NCBI RefSeq assembly: GCF_030272615.1
Contig: NC_081406.1
Span: forward strand, 113,183,783 to 113,247,782
Reading direction: 5' to 3'
Length of the DNA stretch: 64,000 nucleotides
DNA from: Cryptomeria japonica
Taxonomy: Eukaryota > Streptophyta > Pinopsida > Cupressales > Cupressaceae
Both the position numbers and the translations under genes were made by a program. Shown one piece after another: positions 1 to 11,223 of this stretch. The notes beneath the pieces are model-generated. The model was not told the DNA's origin. It did not search any database and saw nothing but the letters and a program-made list of their open reading frames with translations. Position 1 is the first letter of the stretch; each line of letters starts with the position of its first letter.

Positions 1-74
1 AATTAAATAGAGGAATGCGGGTAATTTAATTAAATTGGATTCAATTAAATAGAGAAATAAACGTAAAATATTCA

Positions 75-1424
75 TTTAGGAATATAGTCATCTTTATACG
101 TCTACACCTCTAATTTAGTTTATGATGGCTATTTATGATCTACAATGTATAGTTATTGGTATAGACAACAAAATACATATGAAGCAAATAATGCCTCCAC
201 TTCTTCAATGATTGAACCAATGCATAAAATTCAAAATAATAGGCAGAATATTTCTTCTAAGCATCATTTAATTTTTAACTAAAATGAGCCACTAATTTCT
301 CTTCTTGACTAATAACAACCCCTATTGCCAAACCACTAGCATCACATTCAACTTGAAATAATTTATTGAAATGAAGCAATGTAAGTATAGGTTGCTCACT
401 CACCTTTTGTTTGAGAAATCTGAAACTTCTTTCAACCTCTTGTGTCAATTCAAATTTCTTTTTAGATCCCTTAATGGTTTCAAGTATAGGAGCAACTACG
501 TGACTAAAATCTTTGATAAACTTCTCATAGAAACTAGCAAGTCCATGAAAATATGTTGCCTTAGATGTACTCTTAGGTGCTGGTACATCAATAATGGCTT
601 GAATCTTTTCTTGATCCATCTTCAATCCATCTTTGGAAACCACAAAACAAACATAAATCAATTTAGTCTGGAAGAACACATATTTCTTAAGATTAAGCTA
701 CAACTTGTCCTCATGAAACCTTTTCATAACCATCCTCAAATGCACCAAATTCTCATCCTTTGACTTGCTAAACACCAAGATACACAATAAAAAATCTCCC
801 TAAAACCTCTTTCATAAGCTTCATGGAGGTACTAGGTACAATAGAAATCCCTGAGGCCATAACTAACCATTCATAAAGCCCATCGTTAGTTTTAAATTCT
901 ATTTTCCACTCATCTCCAAGTTTGATCCTAATTTGATGATAACCGCTTTTCAAAAAAATCTTTGAGAAATACATAGAACTACTCAATCAATCCATTCAGT
1001 CTTCAATTATTTGAAATGGAAATCTATATCTGATAGTTATCTCATTAATGGACCTAGAGTCCATGCACATTCTCCATTCACCTCCTTTCTTAGGTACTAG
1101 GATTGTAGGAACAACACAAGGGTTGAAACTCTCTCTTATCAAACAATTCTTGAGTAATTCCTTAACTTGTTTTCTAATTTCCTTTGTCTCTTTAGGAGTC
1201 AATCTATATGCAACCTTGTTTGGATGGCTATCTCATGGTATCAAATCCATATGATGATGGATACTCCTTACAGGAGACAAATCATCAGGTAAATCAATTG
1301 CAATAATATCCATGCGCTTCTTCAAGATATCTTGTATCTCCTCAGGTAAAAGATCTAGTTTTGTAGAGGTGAGAATAGTCTTGGGTTTGAGTAAGGAATC
1401 ATATCCTACTTCTTCATCTTTCAT
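75..1424 (-). pseudogene. G1 reverse transcriptase-RNase H fragments
   Basis: Broken pol coding on the minus strand. In order: linker (1424-1233), RT N-terminal part with VPKKGGEWRMCMDSRSIN (1202-996), RT middle with [11 protein letters not shown] (986-768), and connection/RNase H start with FQVECDASGLAIG (679-275). Downstream of 275 the frame still resembles RNase H (YALVQSLKKWRHYL-like) down to about base 100, after stops. The RT active site that should read YLDD is YLGV at about 770, so catalysis is lost. The same blocks occur in G2 at 44967-46127. At least three frame breaks separate the pieces. Confidence 0.85.
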
Positions 1425-1429
1425 ATCAT

Positions 1430-1860
1430 GTAAAACTCTTTTCTACTTACCATCATTACCTTGTTTTTGCTGCTACTATTTCTATTTCCATCTTGTTCTT
1501 GCATAGGCAACAACATATGCTTGATACCATCCTTCTCAAAAGTATAAGTGTTATCCCTTCCATTATACATAACTTTCCTATCAAACTACTAAGGTCTACC
1601 AAGAATTACATGACACACATCTATGGGCATGATATTACACATAACACTATCTTTATAACTTCCAATTTAAAATTCAACCAAGGCTTGTTCATCTATAGAC
1701 AATTGATGTCCCTTAGTAGCCAAGAAACTTTATAAAGAAAGGGATGCTTAGTTTTCTTAAGACTCAATTTATCTACCATTTCAGTAGCCACAAGATTATT
1801 AGTATGTATATTGTCTATAATCAATTGTAGCACTTACAATGTGCCTTTTATTTTGTCTTG
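1430..1860 (-). pseudogene. G1 aspartic-protease-like region
   Basis: Conceptual minus-strand translation between gag and RT gives fragments matching the retropepsin region of G2: DKLSLKKTKHPFL, then a segment around MPIDVCHVILGRPS, then FDRKVMYNGRDNTYTFEKDG. The expected D-S/T-G catalytic motif reads DNI, so the active site is lost. Several in-frame stops are present. The call rests on the position between gag and RT and on the shared LLGRPWQFDRKA-like block in G2. Confidence 0.65.
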
Positions 1861-2624
1861 GATAAATCTCTTTTTTGGACTAGTTCTTGACTTTGATTTG
1901 GTGGATTCAACAATACTCTCTTGAACAACAATGACTCTCTAGATTCAATTTCTTTGTGATGAGTAGGTGATCCAACAATTTCTTGATCTTCTTACACAAT
2001 TTTATTGCTTCTCTCGGGTCTTGTGTGAACTCCTTATGAAAACTTAGAAAATCTCTTATGACCAACATACTAGTTATACTTGAAACACTGACTAGAAAAG
2101 CCTCTTCCTCTTTCTTGGAAACCACCTCTTTCATATTATCTACCTCATTTGTTTTGATATCCTTCTCATTATTGATTGAATGGTACACTTTAACTATTGG
2201 TCCCTTCATTTGGATGGTGTTGTTTTCCCTTTCCAACCTACTTTCCTCTTCCCCTATAGCATCTTCCTCTATTCCTTCCTTGCTAATTTTTCTTTCTAAC
2301 AAGTTTCTCCTTTGCCTTTATGGAAAACTGGTAGGCTTCCTCAAGATTTTTAGGAGATAGTAGGCTCAATTCATCCTATAAACTAGATCTCAACCTATTC
2401 AAATATCTTTCTACCTTCTCCAAATATTCTTTACTATGGCCTAAATGAATCACCAACTTGTAAAAATCTTCCATATATACTTTTGTGAACATTTTTTAAT
2501 ATTTTGAAAATATTGGTTTGATAGTCTCCCAAAAGGAACTTATCCTTCAACTTAGCAACCATTCTATCCCAAGAAGTGATATTCTCCTTATTCTTCTTTC
2601 ATTTTTTAAATTGAACATAATTCC
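1861..2624 (-). pseudogene. G1 gag, C-terminal part
   Basis: Just downstream of the S1 insertion the minus strand encodes ITSWDRMVAKLKDKFL, the core of a Retrotrans_gag domain, followed by eroded sequence with stops and then a charged Lys/Glu-rich stretch (2302-1907). No intact zinc knuckle is seen. This piece joins the N-terminal part at 6444-6687: across the removed insertion the frame reads VVMWWNYVQFKK, then a TGA where Arg is expected, then KKNKEN. Confidence 0.75.
2620..2624. repeat. Target-site duplication of S1 (left copy)
   Basis: ATTCC here is repeated at 6444-6448. Between them lies a TG...CA insertion that splits a gag frame which rejoins cleanly. Confidence 0.85.
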
Positions 2625-3199
2625 TGTTAACAAAATTTTGCACATGCCAAATTTGGTGCCCTAATGAAGCCTTGCATTCATTTTGAAAATGTCCAAATCA
2701 TGAGCAAGAAATAAAAAATACACCTTTTTTCTCTAACTTATTTGCTTCATGTGCAAATACAGGAGAAGCAATGCAACATGTGGGTTAACATGGGCTCCCG
2801 AAGAGGTTGAGCTCAACATGCTAATTTAAGAATGCCAAAATATTCCTTCCACCTGATCAAGTAGAGACAAAGAAGGACTCAAAGGTTTTCAAGCATCAAG
2901 CTCAAATATTTTCATGAAAAACGCTCAGGTGCAGGTCACATATAATAGCAGGGGTTGTGAAAAGCACTTATCCCACATTGGTAGTGGGGAGGAATTATTC
3001 AACATTTAAACATAACACCGCATACATATCAAGAGTCAAAAGCTTGAAAGCTTTTGGCAAGAAGAAGCTCATTGTCCAGTGGACCTTGCATGTGCATGCA
3101 TCTCAAGGCATCCTAATTTTGTGACTGGCAAGAGAGAAAATCAGCCGAGGTTAAAGGTTGAGTAAGTTGAAGTAAGATCAATAGTGATGTGGGTGATCC

Positions 3200-5215
3200 A
3201 ATGACTGTTGCTATGTCGTGATGAAAAGATGATCGCCGGATATCATCGCGACTTGGTAACTGATGACATGGTGGAACAAAGAGTATAAGACCAAAGATAG
3301 GTGGCGGTCCAGTGGCTAGTGACATGACACATATGGGTGACTTATCGAGTAGATCTTGGCTGCGATGAGTCCTAAAAAGGTTTCATTGAAAGCTCAGTTC
3401 CATCGACATTGAGCAGATCTTGGCCGCGATGAGTCCTGAAAAAGGCTTCACTGAAGGCTTAGTTTCATCGACATAATAATATCGATGAAACTACAGGTTC
3501 GATGAGAGTGGTAAACGGCTTGTTGAGAGAATCGTTTGGCCAAAAAAATGATATACAACCGAGCAGGATGCATGGTAGGCTTGATAGATAGGTGGTGCCC
3601 AAGAGAATCTCATGAGCTAATCAGAGGGTGACACATGTTGACATGCGACGCAAGAGAGAAAATCAATTGAGGTTAAAGGTTAGGAAAGTTAAAAAAAGAT
3701 CAATGGTGATGTGAGAGATCTGGTGGCAGTCGCTATACCGCTATAGAAAGAAGCACGTTGATTATCCCCTGCGACATGGCGACAAAGGACATGCGAAAAA
3801 GGCAAAGGGGAGGTGAGCATCTAAGGTACTAAAGATCGAGCAGTTTGAGGGCAGATTAACAACTGTCACTATACCACATGATGAAGATGCTCGATAGTTA
3901 TCCCCTGCAACTTGGCAAATGATGATGTGGAAGTAGAGGTGGTTGTCTAGGTGGGCTAAGAATGAATGAGGATGCACCACGGGATAGAGAGTACTTAGCC
4001 ACAAGGTAGACCAAGTGTAGATGGTGGTCCAAGTGGTAAGAAGTGGATCTCATGAGCGAACCAGCGGTTGACATGTGGTGACACCATGGCATAAGAGAGA
4101 CTTACTCAAAGAGATAAGGATTATGCAAGTCCGAAAGATCCAACGGCTATTGCTAAGGTGCAAAGGAAAGCTGCACACCAGGTTATCACCATGACTTGGC
4201 GACAAGGTGAGCCCAAGTCCATCGGACATCGAGAAGACCCATGTTGATGTTATCCCGAAGGCCCAATGGAAAGTGCGAAAGAGATAAAGGAATTCATCGG
4301 ATATCGGTAGTTCCCTATTGAAGTTGTCCTAATGACCCAATGGAAGGAGCGATGGAAAGTGCAAAGCGCTGAGAAAGTCATCGAACATCGAAATAGAAGG
4401 TTCCAAGTTGCCCTGAAGGCCTAATGAAAAGTGCATAGAAAGTGCGAAGTAATGTAGGAATCATCCGGCCCTTGTACCAACATTGATAAAATATCCATTG
4501 GTTCCTTCAAAATTACTCTTTCAGTCAAACTTCCATCCTCGGAGAGCAGTTTTCATATTTCATCAATATCTTGTTTTCACTAATGCCCTTATCTTATCGG
4601 TGGGACCACTTCTGCTTTCCTCGATATATCTTCTTGTCGATGAAACTAGTGTTTTTGGGGAATCTTTTTGGGGGTCTATCTTAGCCAAGGTTTTCTCGAT
4701 AAGTCATTTTTTAAAGTGGGCCCAAGTTGAAATGGCAGGTAAAGAAAAGGTAAAGACTTAGTGATTGATCACATCCAATGGTCAGGTGGACAAATCCGGC
4801 GGTGGTCGCTAAGCCGCAAGGAAAAGTTGCTTGCCCAGTTATCATTGTGACTTAGCGACAAGGTGAGTCCAGGTTAAGATGACAGTCCAGATGGTGGTCC
4901 AAATGGCAGACAAAGTGGACCCATGAGAAAATCAGAGGTTGACACGTGGAAAAAGTCTATAGACAAGTGGATGTCTCTATTTTTTAAGTCAAATTTGAAC
5001 TTGAACTTTGAATCAATTCAAAGTGGTTCAACAGTTCAAAGTGGTTCAATGGTTCAAAGTTCATTATTGTCGCTTGTTCCTATGGGTCTAGGATGAAGAG
5101 AGCAACAAGCAGAGGTTAAAAGCAAGTAGGTTCTTGACAGATCAGATGGTGGTCACGATACTGTAGTGAAAAACTGCTTGATGGATAATCATGCAGATTT
5201 GGCGACAAACGGTGG
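3200..5215 (+). repeat. Array of a ~65-bp U3 module in S1
   Basis: Six degenerate copies begin near 3204, 3725, 3859, 4145, 4800 and 5149. Each starts close to GTCGCTATACCGC, has a purine-rich middle with GAAGATGC, then TTATC, and ends near GACTTGGCGACAAGG. The outer ends GTCGC and GCGAC are inverted copies of each other. Spacing is irregular (about 130 to 650 bp), so this is a dispersed module and not a simple tandem array. Three copies occur in each G2 LTR. Confidence 0.75.
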
Positions 5216-5764
5216 GGCCTGCTAGAAAGTAAACAAAAAGTTAATGCAAGTAGCCATGGTTAATGCAGGCAATCTAGTAGCTGGCAATAAAAATTGCACG
5301 ATGGACTCAGAACTGGTTGTTTGAATGGTGAAAAGCCTGCCAAGCAAGGAGATGATTTCTACACGAAATATTAATGTAGATGCTTATTGATTGTCTGAAT
5401 ATGCAAGTGTTACATACCATTGGAAAGCTCATGACACAGGGAGATCATTTCCACAACCATTTTTAACAAAAGTTTCAACACAAAGAGCAGTTGCTAGAGA
5501 ATGCATAAGATTTTCTCAGTGGGATTTCTTTTAAATATAGTCACAATTCAGTTCATCATGCAACTTTCACATGGGGATAGCTATTTTTCGCATTTAGACA
5601 TGCAGATTTTTAAAAAAAGAGGATCAGTGGCAGTCTTTTTGAGTAGTAAAGATTATTATTTTACAATATTATGCATGAGTTTTTATGCCATTTTTGGGGC
5701 AGATTCGCCCAAGTCTTTTCTCATGCATTCATTTTAGGGTTTTGAAGGGGATTCATCATGATTC

Positions 5765-5772
5765 TATATAAT
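5765..5772 (+). promoter_or_regulatory. Putative TATA box of S1
   Basis: TATATAAT lies about 680 bp before the S1 right end, followed by T-rich sequence typical of a plant LTR R region. It is the best candidate core promoter in S1 and sets the inferred plus orientation. No transcription evidence is available. Confidence 0.4.
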
Positions 5773-6443
5773 AATTCTCTCCTTTTTCCCCTTTGGTTCT
5801 TTCTTTTTTGCATACACATTTTTGCAAAAAAACATTGTAGCTCAGTAGTATTTGAGTTTTGTTATAGCAACACTCTTTTTTTCAGCAATATAGTAGCAGA
5901 TTTCCTTCTTGGTACTTCTTGTATTATCTAGTGAATGAATGATTTGATATTTTCCTGTGAGTTTTTATCCTCTAATTTATCTCATTCAGTCAATTTGTGG
6001 TGCAAGGGGATACGTGTTAGTTGCAGGTTCTAGTTTGTGTTAGTTGATTTTAATTGCTTGAAGTTGTGAAAACTTGTTGTTTTCCTTTGCGCATGCATTA
6101 AATTCATCCCTTGCTAGGAAATGTTTATGCATCTACATGTTCAGTTGAGATGTGAAGCAATCAAGGTTATTTGTTGAAGGTTTTGTGAGTTAAGCGGGTT
6201 ACAGATCTTAGATAAGATATTTGATGCATCACCTTCATTGGAATAAATTTTCATTACATGTAAGCTTTCTATCCCTTTTCTTATCAAAATTATTTACAAG
6301 AGATTCACCAAAGAGGAAGTCAGTCTGATCTCCAGAGATTCACCTTCACTTTGAGCAACCCATAGGATTGAAGGTGTTTCCATGTTTCACAGGATTGCTT
6401 GTTTTTGAACTTAGCATCATGGGTGCAATCCTTAGTGACAACA

Positions 6444-6687
6444 ATTCCACCACATAACAACATGGCCTTTGAGATTGGTACATGAAAACTTCACTTTTTT
6501 TTTCCTTTGTCACTACTTCATAATTAAAGTAATTATCAAGATTGTTGATCCAATCAATGAGTTCTTCTCCATTAAGACTTCTAGAATAAATAGGAACCTC
6601 TATTTTTGTCTTAGATACATTGCTCAATATTTCTTTTATTAATCTCTCTTCCACTCCTCCCGATTTTACAAGAGTAGTATCATCCAC
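6444..6687 (-). pseudogene. G1 gag, N-terminal part
   Basis: Starts at an ATG at 6687 on the minus strand, about 200 bp downstream of the primer site. It contains KIEVPIYSRSLNGEELIDW and, after a frame shift, LKGHVVMWWN, the conserved gypsy gag block with paired tryptophans. Coding breaks exactly at the S1 insertion and resumes at 2624. Comparable gag sequence lies in G2 around 54900-55500. Confidence 0.75.
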
Positions 6688-6886
6688 TTGAAGATCCTCT
6701 TCTTCCTAACCTCACTAACATCATTCATTATAACACCCCTCTTTTGTGCCTACTCCATCACATCTAATCTTACCGATAGGTTCTGCAACATTTTGAGAAC
6801 TCTTTCCTCATGAATTCTTTGACCTCCTCTTCTCATTCTTCTTAGCGATATTCTTCCCACACCACAAAATATCCAATCACTTACGA

Positions 6887-6897
6887 CTCTGATACCA
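6887..6897 (-). other. G1 primer-binding site (initiator Met-tRNA type)
   Basis: On the minus strand TGGTATCAGAG lies four bases after the CA end of the LTR. It matches the 3' end of plant initiator Met-tRNA, the usual primer for these elements. Confidence 0.8.
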
Positions 6898-6901
6898 AGT
6901 A

Positions 6902-7397
6902 TGATAGCAATCAATTTGGGATTATGTCAAAATCAAACAAAACCTATCTACAGAGTGACGAGAAGAAAGAAGTAAAAAAACGTAGTAAACAATCAAGTGA
7001 CAAAATCTCTAGGAAGCTAGACAACCAAAATAAAATATGTTTAATTGAGGCATGAATTTTATCAACAAACCAAAACTATGTTCTTCCAATGTCTTATTTT
7101 ATTTCCTGCAACAAGAAGTGGTGGTTACAAAGTAATTTTTTCAATCTTTAATAGCTTCCCCAATTAGAAATTTTACCCAATGGCCTATTTATGTCACATA
7201 CTCTTTGCCCAATCTGTAAAGGTTTTAGAGGCCATCTTTGTTGGCAACTCTAAACTCTTTTGCATTGATTCCAAAATCCTCTCTCCTTTATCCATTTTTT
7301 GTCCTCTATGTTTCCCACCCCTCGTTCTCTGGTTTCTTTTATTTCTTTTCCATCATTCCCCAACTTCCATAACTATTGTTAAAATAGGGGCCTAACA
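6902..7397 (-). repeat. G1 5' LTR
   Basis: A 496-bp segment that on the minus strand begins TGTTAGGCCCC and ends TTGCTATCA, followed by the primer site and then gag. The partner LTR would lie left of base 1. The boundaries rest on TG...CA ends and the primer site, not on a second copy. Confidence 0.7.
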
Positions 7398-8343
7398 CTA
7401 ATGAGAGATTAGTAAAGTGTAATTAATGAAAAGATTTGAAAAAAGGCATTAAATGTTCACTTACGCTTAGAGCATGTCAAATGAAACAAAAGAACATGGT
7501 AAGAGTAGAGTAGGAAAAATAGGTAAAAAATTCAAGCATCTTCCCATGAACACCCAAACAAAAACAAGAAAAAAAAAAAAAAGTGTCAATGCTCTTTCAT
7601 CATTAAGCCTCATTACCTTCACAACTGTATTACATCTTAATCTAGCCCAACTTGAAACATGCTCTCAAACCTTTACCCTATTTGGAATAGGCTACGTTAT
7701 TAAGGAAATTCATGAGTGTAAGATTTACTTCATAGTTCTCATGGATCATTAAGTTAAGAACCCATGTTTGGTGCCTATTGGTGCAATAGTAATAGACTAG
7801 AGGAGAATAATTTTGAGTAGTTTTTTTTTTTTTCAAATAACATGATCATGATTTGAAGCTTGTGTGTTGTAATTATTAGTAATATATGTTCTCTATTCTA
7901 ACAATAGATGAAATTCCTTTTGGTTTATTGGGTTTAATTATTTTTTATAAATGTATGTTTGATTCTCCAAAATAAAACTACAAGAAAAACCAACAGAAGC
8001 ATGTTGGCCTCATTTACATATTCCTACACAATATAGAGTAGCGAGAAAGAAGAAAATCTCTTAGTCTTAATCATAAGCTTTATTTAGATCATGGTTGAAA
8101 TATTAATAATAAGATTTATTTTGATCATGGATCACTTGATGTGATTGAAAATGTTACACACTTTTTCCTAAGACATACATTTTCTTTTCATTTTCCTCCT
8201 AAAATTTTAGTACTACTGCATTGAAATTTTAATTTTTTCACTAAATAGATTTATTTTTTTTGAAAAGGCAAGTAGTATCTTAAGAACTAAATTCAGTTTT
8301 CTACAAGTTTTATTTTAAATATTTTTCAATTTATGTTAATAAC
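7398..8343. other. AT-rich intergenic DNA with a segment repeated at 24380-25190
   Basis: No coding support. From about 7590 to 8170 the sequence matches 24380-25190 in the same orientation, including GTTTGGTGCCTATTGGTG and TGATTTGAAGCTTGTGTG blocks. Without E1 the two copies would be about 0.8 kb apart. Short ORFs here are not conserved between the two copies. Confidence 0.7.
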
Positions 8344-9730
8344 TATAGCGTCCTAAATTATACTCTTACAATTTTGTCCTCACCTAGACCTCACTTTAGC
8401 GCTTCGAGTTCTGAGGCCTGATTGCAATACTAATTATACTCACACCACCTGTCTATCCTACATTCTCACTATCTTCTTTGTCTCACCCCCATTCCAGAGT
8501 CCCGATTTCCAGGACAAAAAATGTACCAATTCCCTAGTCCTCTTAATCAAGCCCTAAATTGAGGCCTCACAATGGTCATCACATATGAGTGGGAATTTGG
8601 ATCTCGTGTATGCCTACTCCAAAAAAAATATTTTATTTTGGGAAATCAAGTATAAAAGGAGATCTACCCTCTCATTTGAAACCTAACCTCAATCAAAATC
8701 TCAATTACACTCTAGCAAATTCAAGTCAGCAAGCAATGAATCATTCATGTTTATCAAGCATTGGAGAAGACTGAAGTCAAGCTTAAGTATTGAAGCTAAC
8801 ATCCATGATCAATATTTTATGAAGACGTTCTACATGAAACACAAAATGATTTGTGTGAAGGCAAAAAACAATCATCGAGGTAAACATTATGGTTTCAAGC
8901 ATTACATTTTAGATTCAACCTTTCCCTCAAAAGGAAAGTACTTTATTATAATCTTCCATTACATTTGTCAATCAATTTCATGGTCAATTCCAGAACTAGG
9001 TTTTTATCTAAGGCAAACCCCTATTATCAACATATATCCCTTTTTTTTTGTGTGTAGGAAATAGGTGCAGAGATGTCCTTCAGAATTCCAGGGTAGTGTC
9101 GACAATGACAAATAGGTTGAGCTTTCGACAACAAAAAATTTAGAGGACCAAGATGAATCTGTACTACTTGGTTCTGAAAAGTTAGGTTGAACTTCTAGGA
9201 ATAAGTTCTAAACATCTTCTTTTTCTCAGATCCAAGTTTGTGGCTCAGTGGGATATCTGTAACAATCTGTTTGTGATGATTTACTTCAATAATTCATCTT
9301 TTTCCCTAATTTACAATCATCAATCAAATTCAACCTAGAAAAGAGGAAACCCTAATCCTAGGTGAATCTAATCATAATTTCATCTCTTTATTTATTTGGA
9401 TTGAGTCTAGATATATTAGGTTTGAAAGGAAATACAAGAGCAAGGAAAGAAAAACAATTTAATCCAAGTAAGTTTATTGATGAAGTACATGTTACCAAGA
9501 GAAATGCATAAATAACAGTAAATATGATAACATAGCAAAGGCATTGCAGGAAGAGGGTTAAAATAGATAGAGAAACCAACTAAATCAGATTGAAATATGC
9601 ATAAAAAAAGATTGAAATAGATAAAAATGAAACAATGAAGATAGAGTTAGTATTCTGAAAATGAGATCAGAAAGCTAATAGTATGAAACAAAATGAGATG
9701 TTAGAACCTACAAGCAAATTAGAGATTGTC

Positions 9731-9890
9731 TTGGTGGCAAGCCTTCCAAAACAAGAAATAGAAAATGGGATTGGCAGCAAGCCTTCCAAAACCACAACTT
9801 TAAACCAGAAAGAAGAAACTTTGGTGGCAAGCCTTCCAACGTCACAAATTTAAACCAGAAAGAAGAAACTTTGGCGGCAAGCCTTCCAAA
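9731..9890. repeat. Short tandem repeats inside the TRIM-like element
   Basis: Four copies of TTGGTGGCAAGCCTTCCAA-like sequence begin at 9731, 9771, 9821 and 9871, with spacings of 40, 50 and 50 bp. The last two units also share TTTAAACCAGAAAGAAGAAA. No protein or CRISPR context is present. Confidence 0.85.
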
Positions 9891-10310
9891 TATATTTTTT
9901 TTAAAAATAAACTAGAATCTAAGAAGATTAAACCTGCAGGAAAATTTGTTAAAAAGTTTGATTTTTTTTTAAAATCTGAAATAAAACCTACACAGTAGAA
10001 AATATTAGAGAAAAAACTTCTTCTCCTCTCAAGAATGCCTCCAAGAAGGTGAAATCCATAGAATGGTAACCTTCATGAATCTCAACTAGAAACAAGGATT
10101 AGAACCTACTCTGATACCACGAAAGGAAATACAAGAGAAAGGAAAGAAAAAAAAATCCAATTAAGTTTATTGATGAAGTAAATGTTACCAAGAGAAATGC
10201 AAAAACCTGGGAGCAATCATCCAAATATGAAGAAGGAGGCACAAGAACTTTTGAAAGGGGAAAAGAAAATGAAAACCCCTTGTCTTATTATGAATGAGGT
10301 AATGCCTAAA

Positions 10311-10423
<113 letters not shown>

Positions 10424-11223
10424 CCTTGTACAATAATATCATTAAGAAGAAATGAGAGAGGAGACATATCTTAAATAAAGATGAGGAGAGGAGTTACAAA
10501 GTAACTCTCAAATATATGAATGCCACCATTCATAAAATGTGTGTGCCATGTGTTCACATCCTCTTAAGGAGGAAATCTAATATTCCTTAATAAAGGAAAA
10601 TATAAGAAATGACTTGTCCTCACACATGTACTAGAGGACAAATTACATGTAGGGATCCCAAAGGAATATACCAAATTAAATACAAATAAACCTAAGCCAA
10701 GTAAAGATTAAATATTTTAACAAGCTTCACCCCTCTTTTCACCTAGTTTTGATCATTTGGATTATTAGTGGTTTTATTATCTTAATTGACCCTAATTCTA
10801 AATTACGCCATTACATTTTGGTGCAATCAACATATTTCATGCTTAATTCTAATTTATTGTCTCAAATACAATTTTTATGCATTTTAATATTCAAATTTGC
10901 ATTCATACATTTTATTTTCAATTGAATTAAATAAATTTAGAGATTAAATTCATAAAAACCCTAATTTATAATTCAAAAATTAACTTGTGGGATGCATAAT
11001 TTTTCAAGTATATTTTCAAATGTGATCATTATGACATGTTATGCTATGGTTTAGAGGCATTTATTGTTCAAATTCATAATTTACTAGTGCATAATTAATT
11101 GGATAATCAATCATTTTTACAAAACTCGAAGCATTGTTTGATCATAATTTTCAACTTTTGCATTCAAATGTCCCTCCTTTATGAATGAATTTTGTTACCC
11201 TTAGTCCTACATAAAACATTCTA

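Larger units (their letters stand above)
2625..6443 (+). mobile_element. S1: 3.8-kb solo LTR inserted in G1 gag
   Basis: The insertion starts TGTTAACAAAAT, ends GTGACAACA, and is flanked by a perfect 5-bp duplication ATTCC (2620-2624 and 6444-6448). Removing it with one ATTCC restores the G1 gag frame. No gag or pol coding is seen inside. A TATA-like box near 5765, followed by T-rich sequence, suggests plus orientation with a U3 of about 3.1 kb and R/U5 of about 0.6 kb. U3 carries six degenerate copies of a roughly 65-bp module that also occurs in the G2 LTRs, so S1 probably comes from a related gypsy family. The length is unusual for a plant LTR. Confidence 0.82.
1..7397 (-). mobile_element. 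G1: degenerate Ty3/gypsy retrotransposon, 3' part cut by the window edge
   Basis: Read on the minus strand this is an ordered gypsy element: 5' LTR (7397-6902), Met-tRNA primer site, gag N-terminal part, gag C-terminal part, protease-like region, reverse transcriptase and the start of RNase H running into base 1. Gag is interrupted by solo LTR S1 (2625-6443). If S1 and one ATTCC copy are removed, gag reads straight through the junction. Many stops and frameshifts show that it is dead. Integrase and the 3' LTR are not in the window. The order protease-RT-RNase H and the sequence similarity to G2 in this window support the gypsy call. Confidence 0.88.

Noticed and set aside
2640-2760. A zinc-knuckle-like stretch (CS, stop, FGHFQNEC) on the minus strand
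   Set aside because: It lies within the first bases of S1, just inside the ATTCC duplication, so it is LTR sequence and the resemblance is chance.
4483-4761. 92-codon plus-strand ORF in S1
   Set aside because: It sits in the LTR U3 between repeated modules, with no homologous frame in the G2 LTRs.
7474-7752. 92-codon plus-strand ORF in the G1-E1 interval
   Set aside because: It spans the start of the segment duplicated at 24380 and is not open there, so coding is not supported.
9731-9890. Regularly spaced repeats resembling a small CRISPR array
   Set aside because: Only four units with uneven 40-50 bp spacing inside a TRIM-like plant element; parts of the spacers are repeated too and there are no cas genes.
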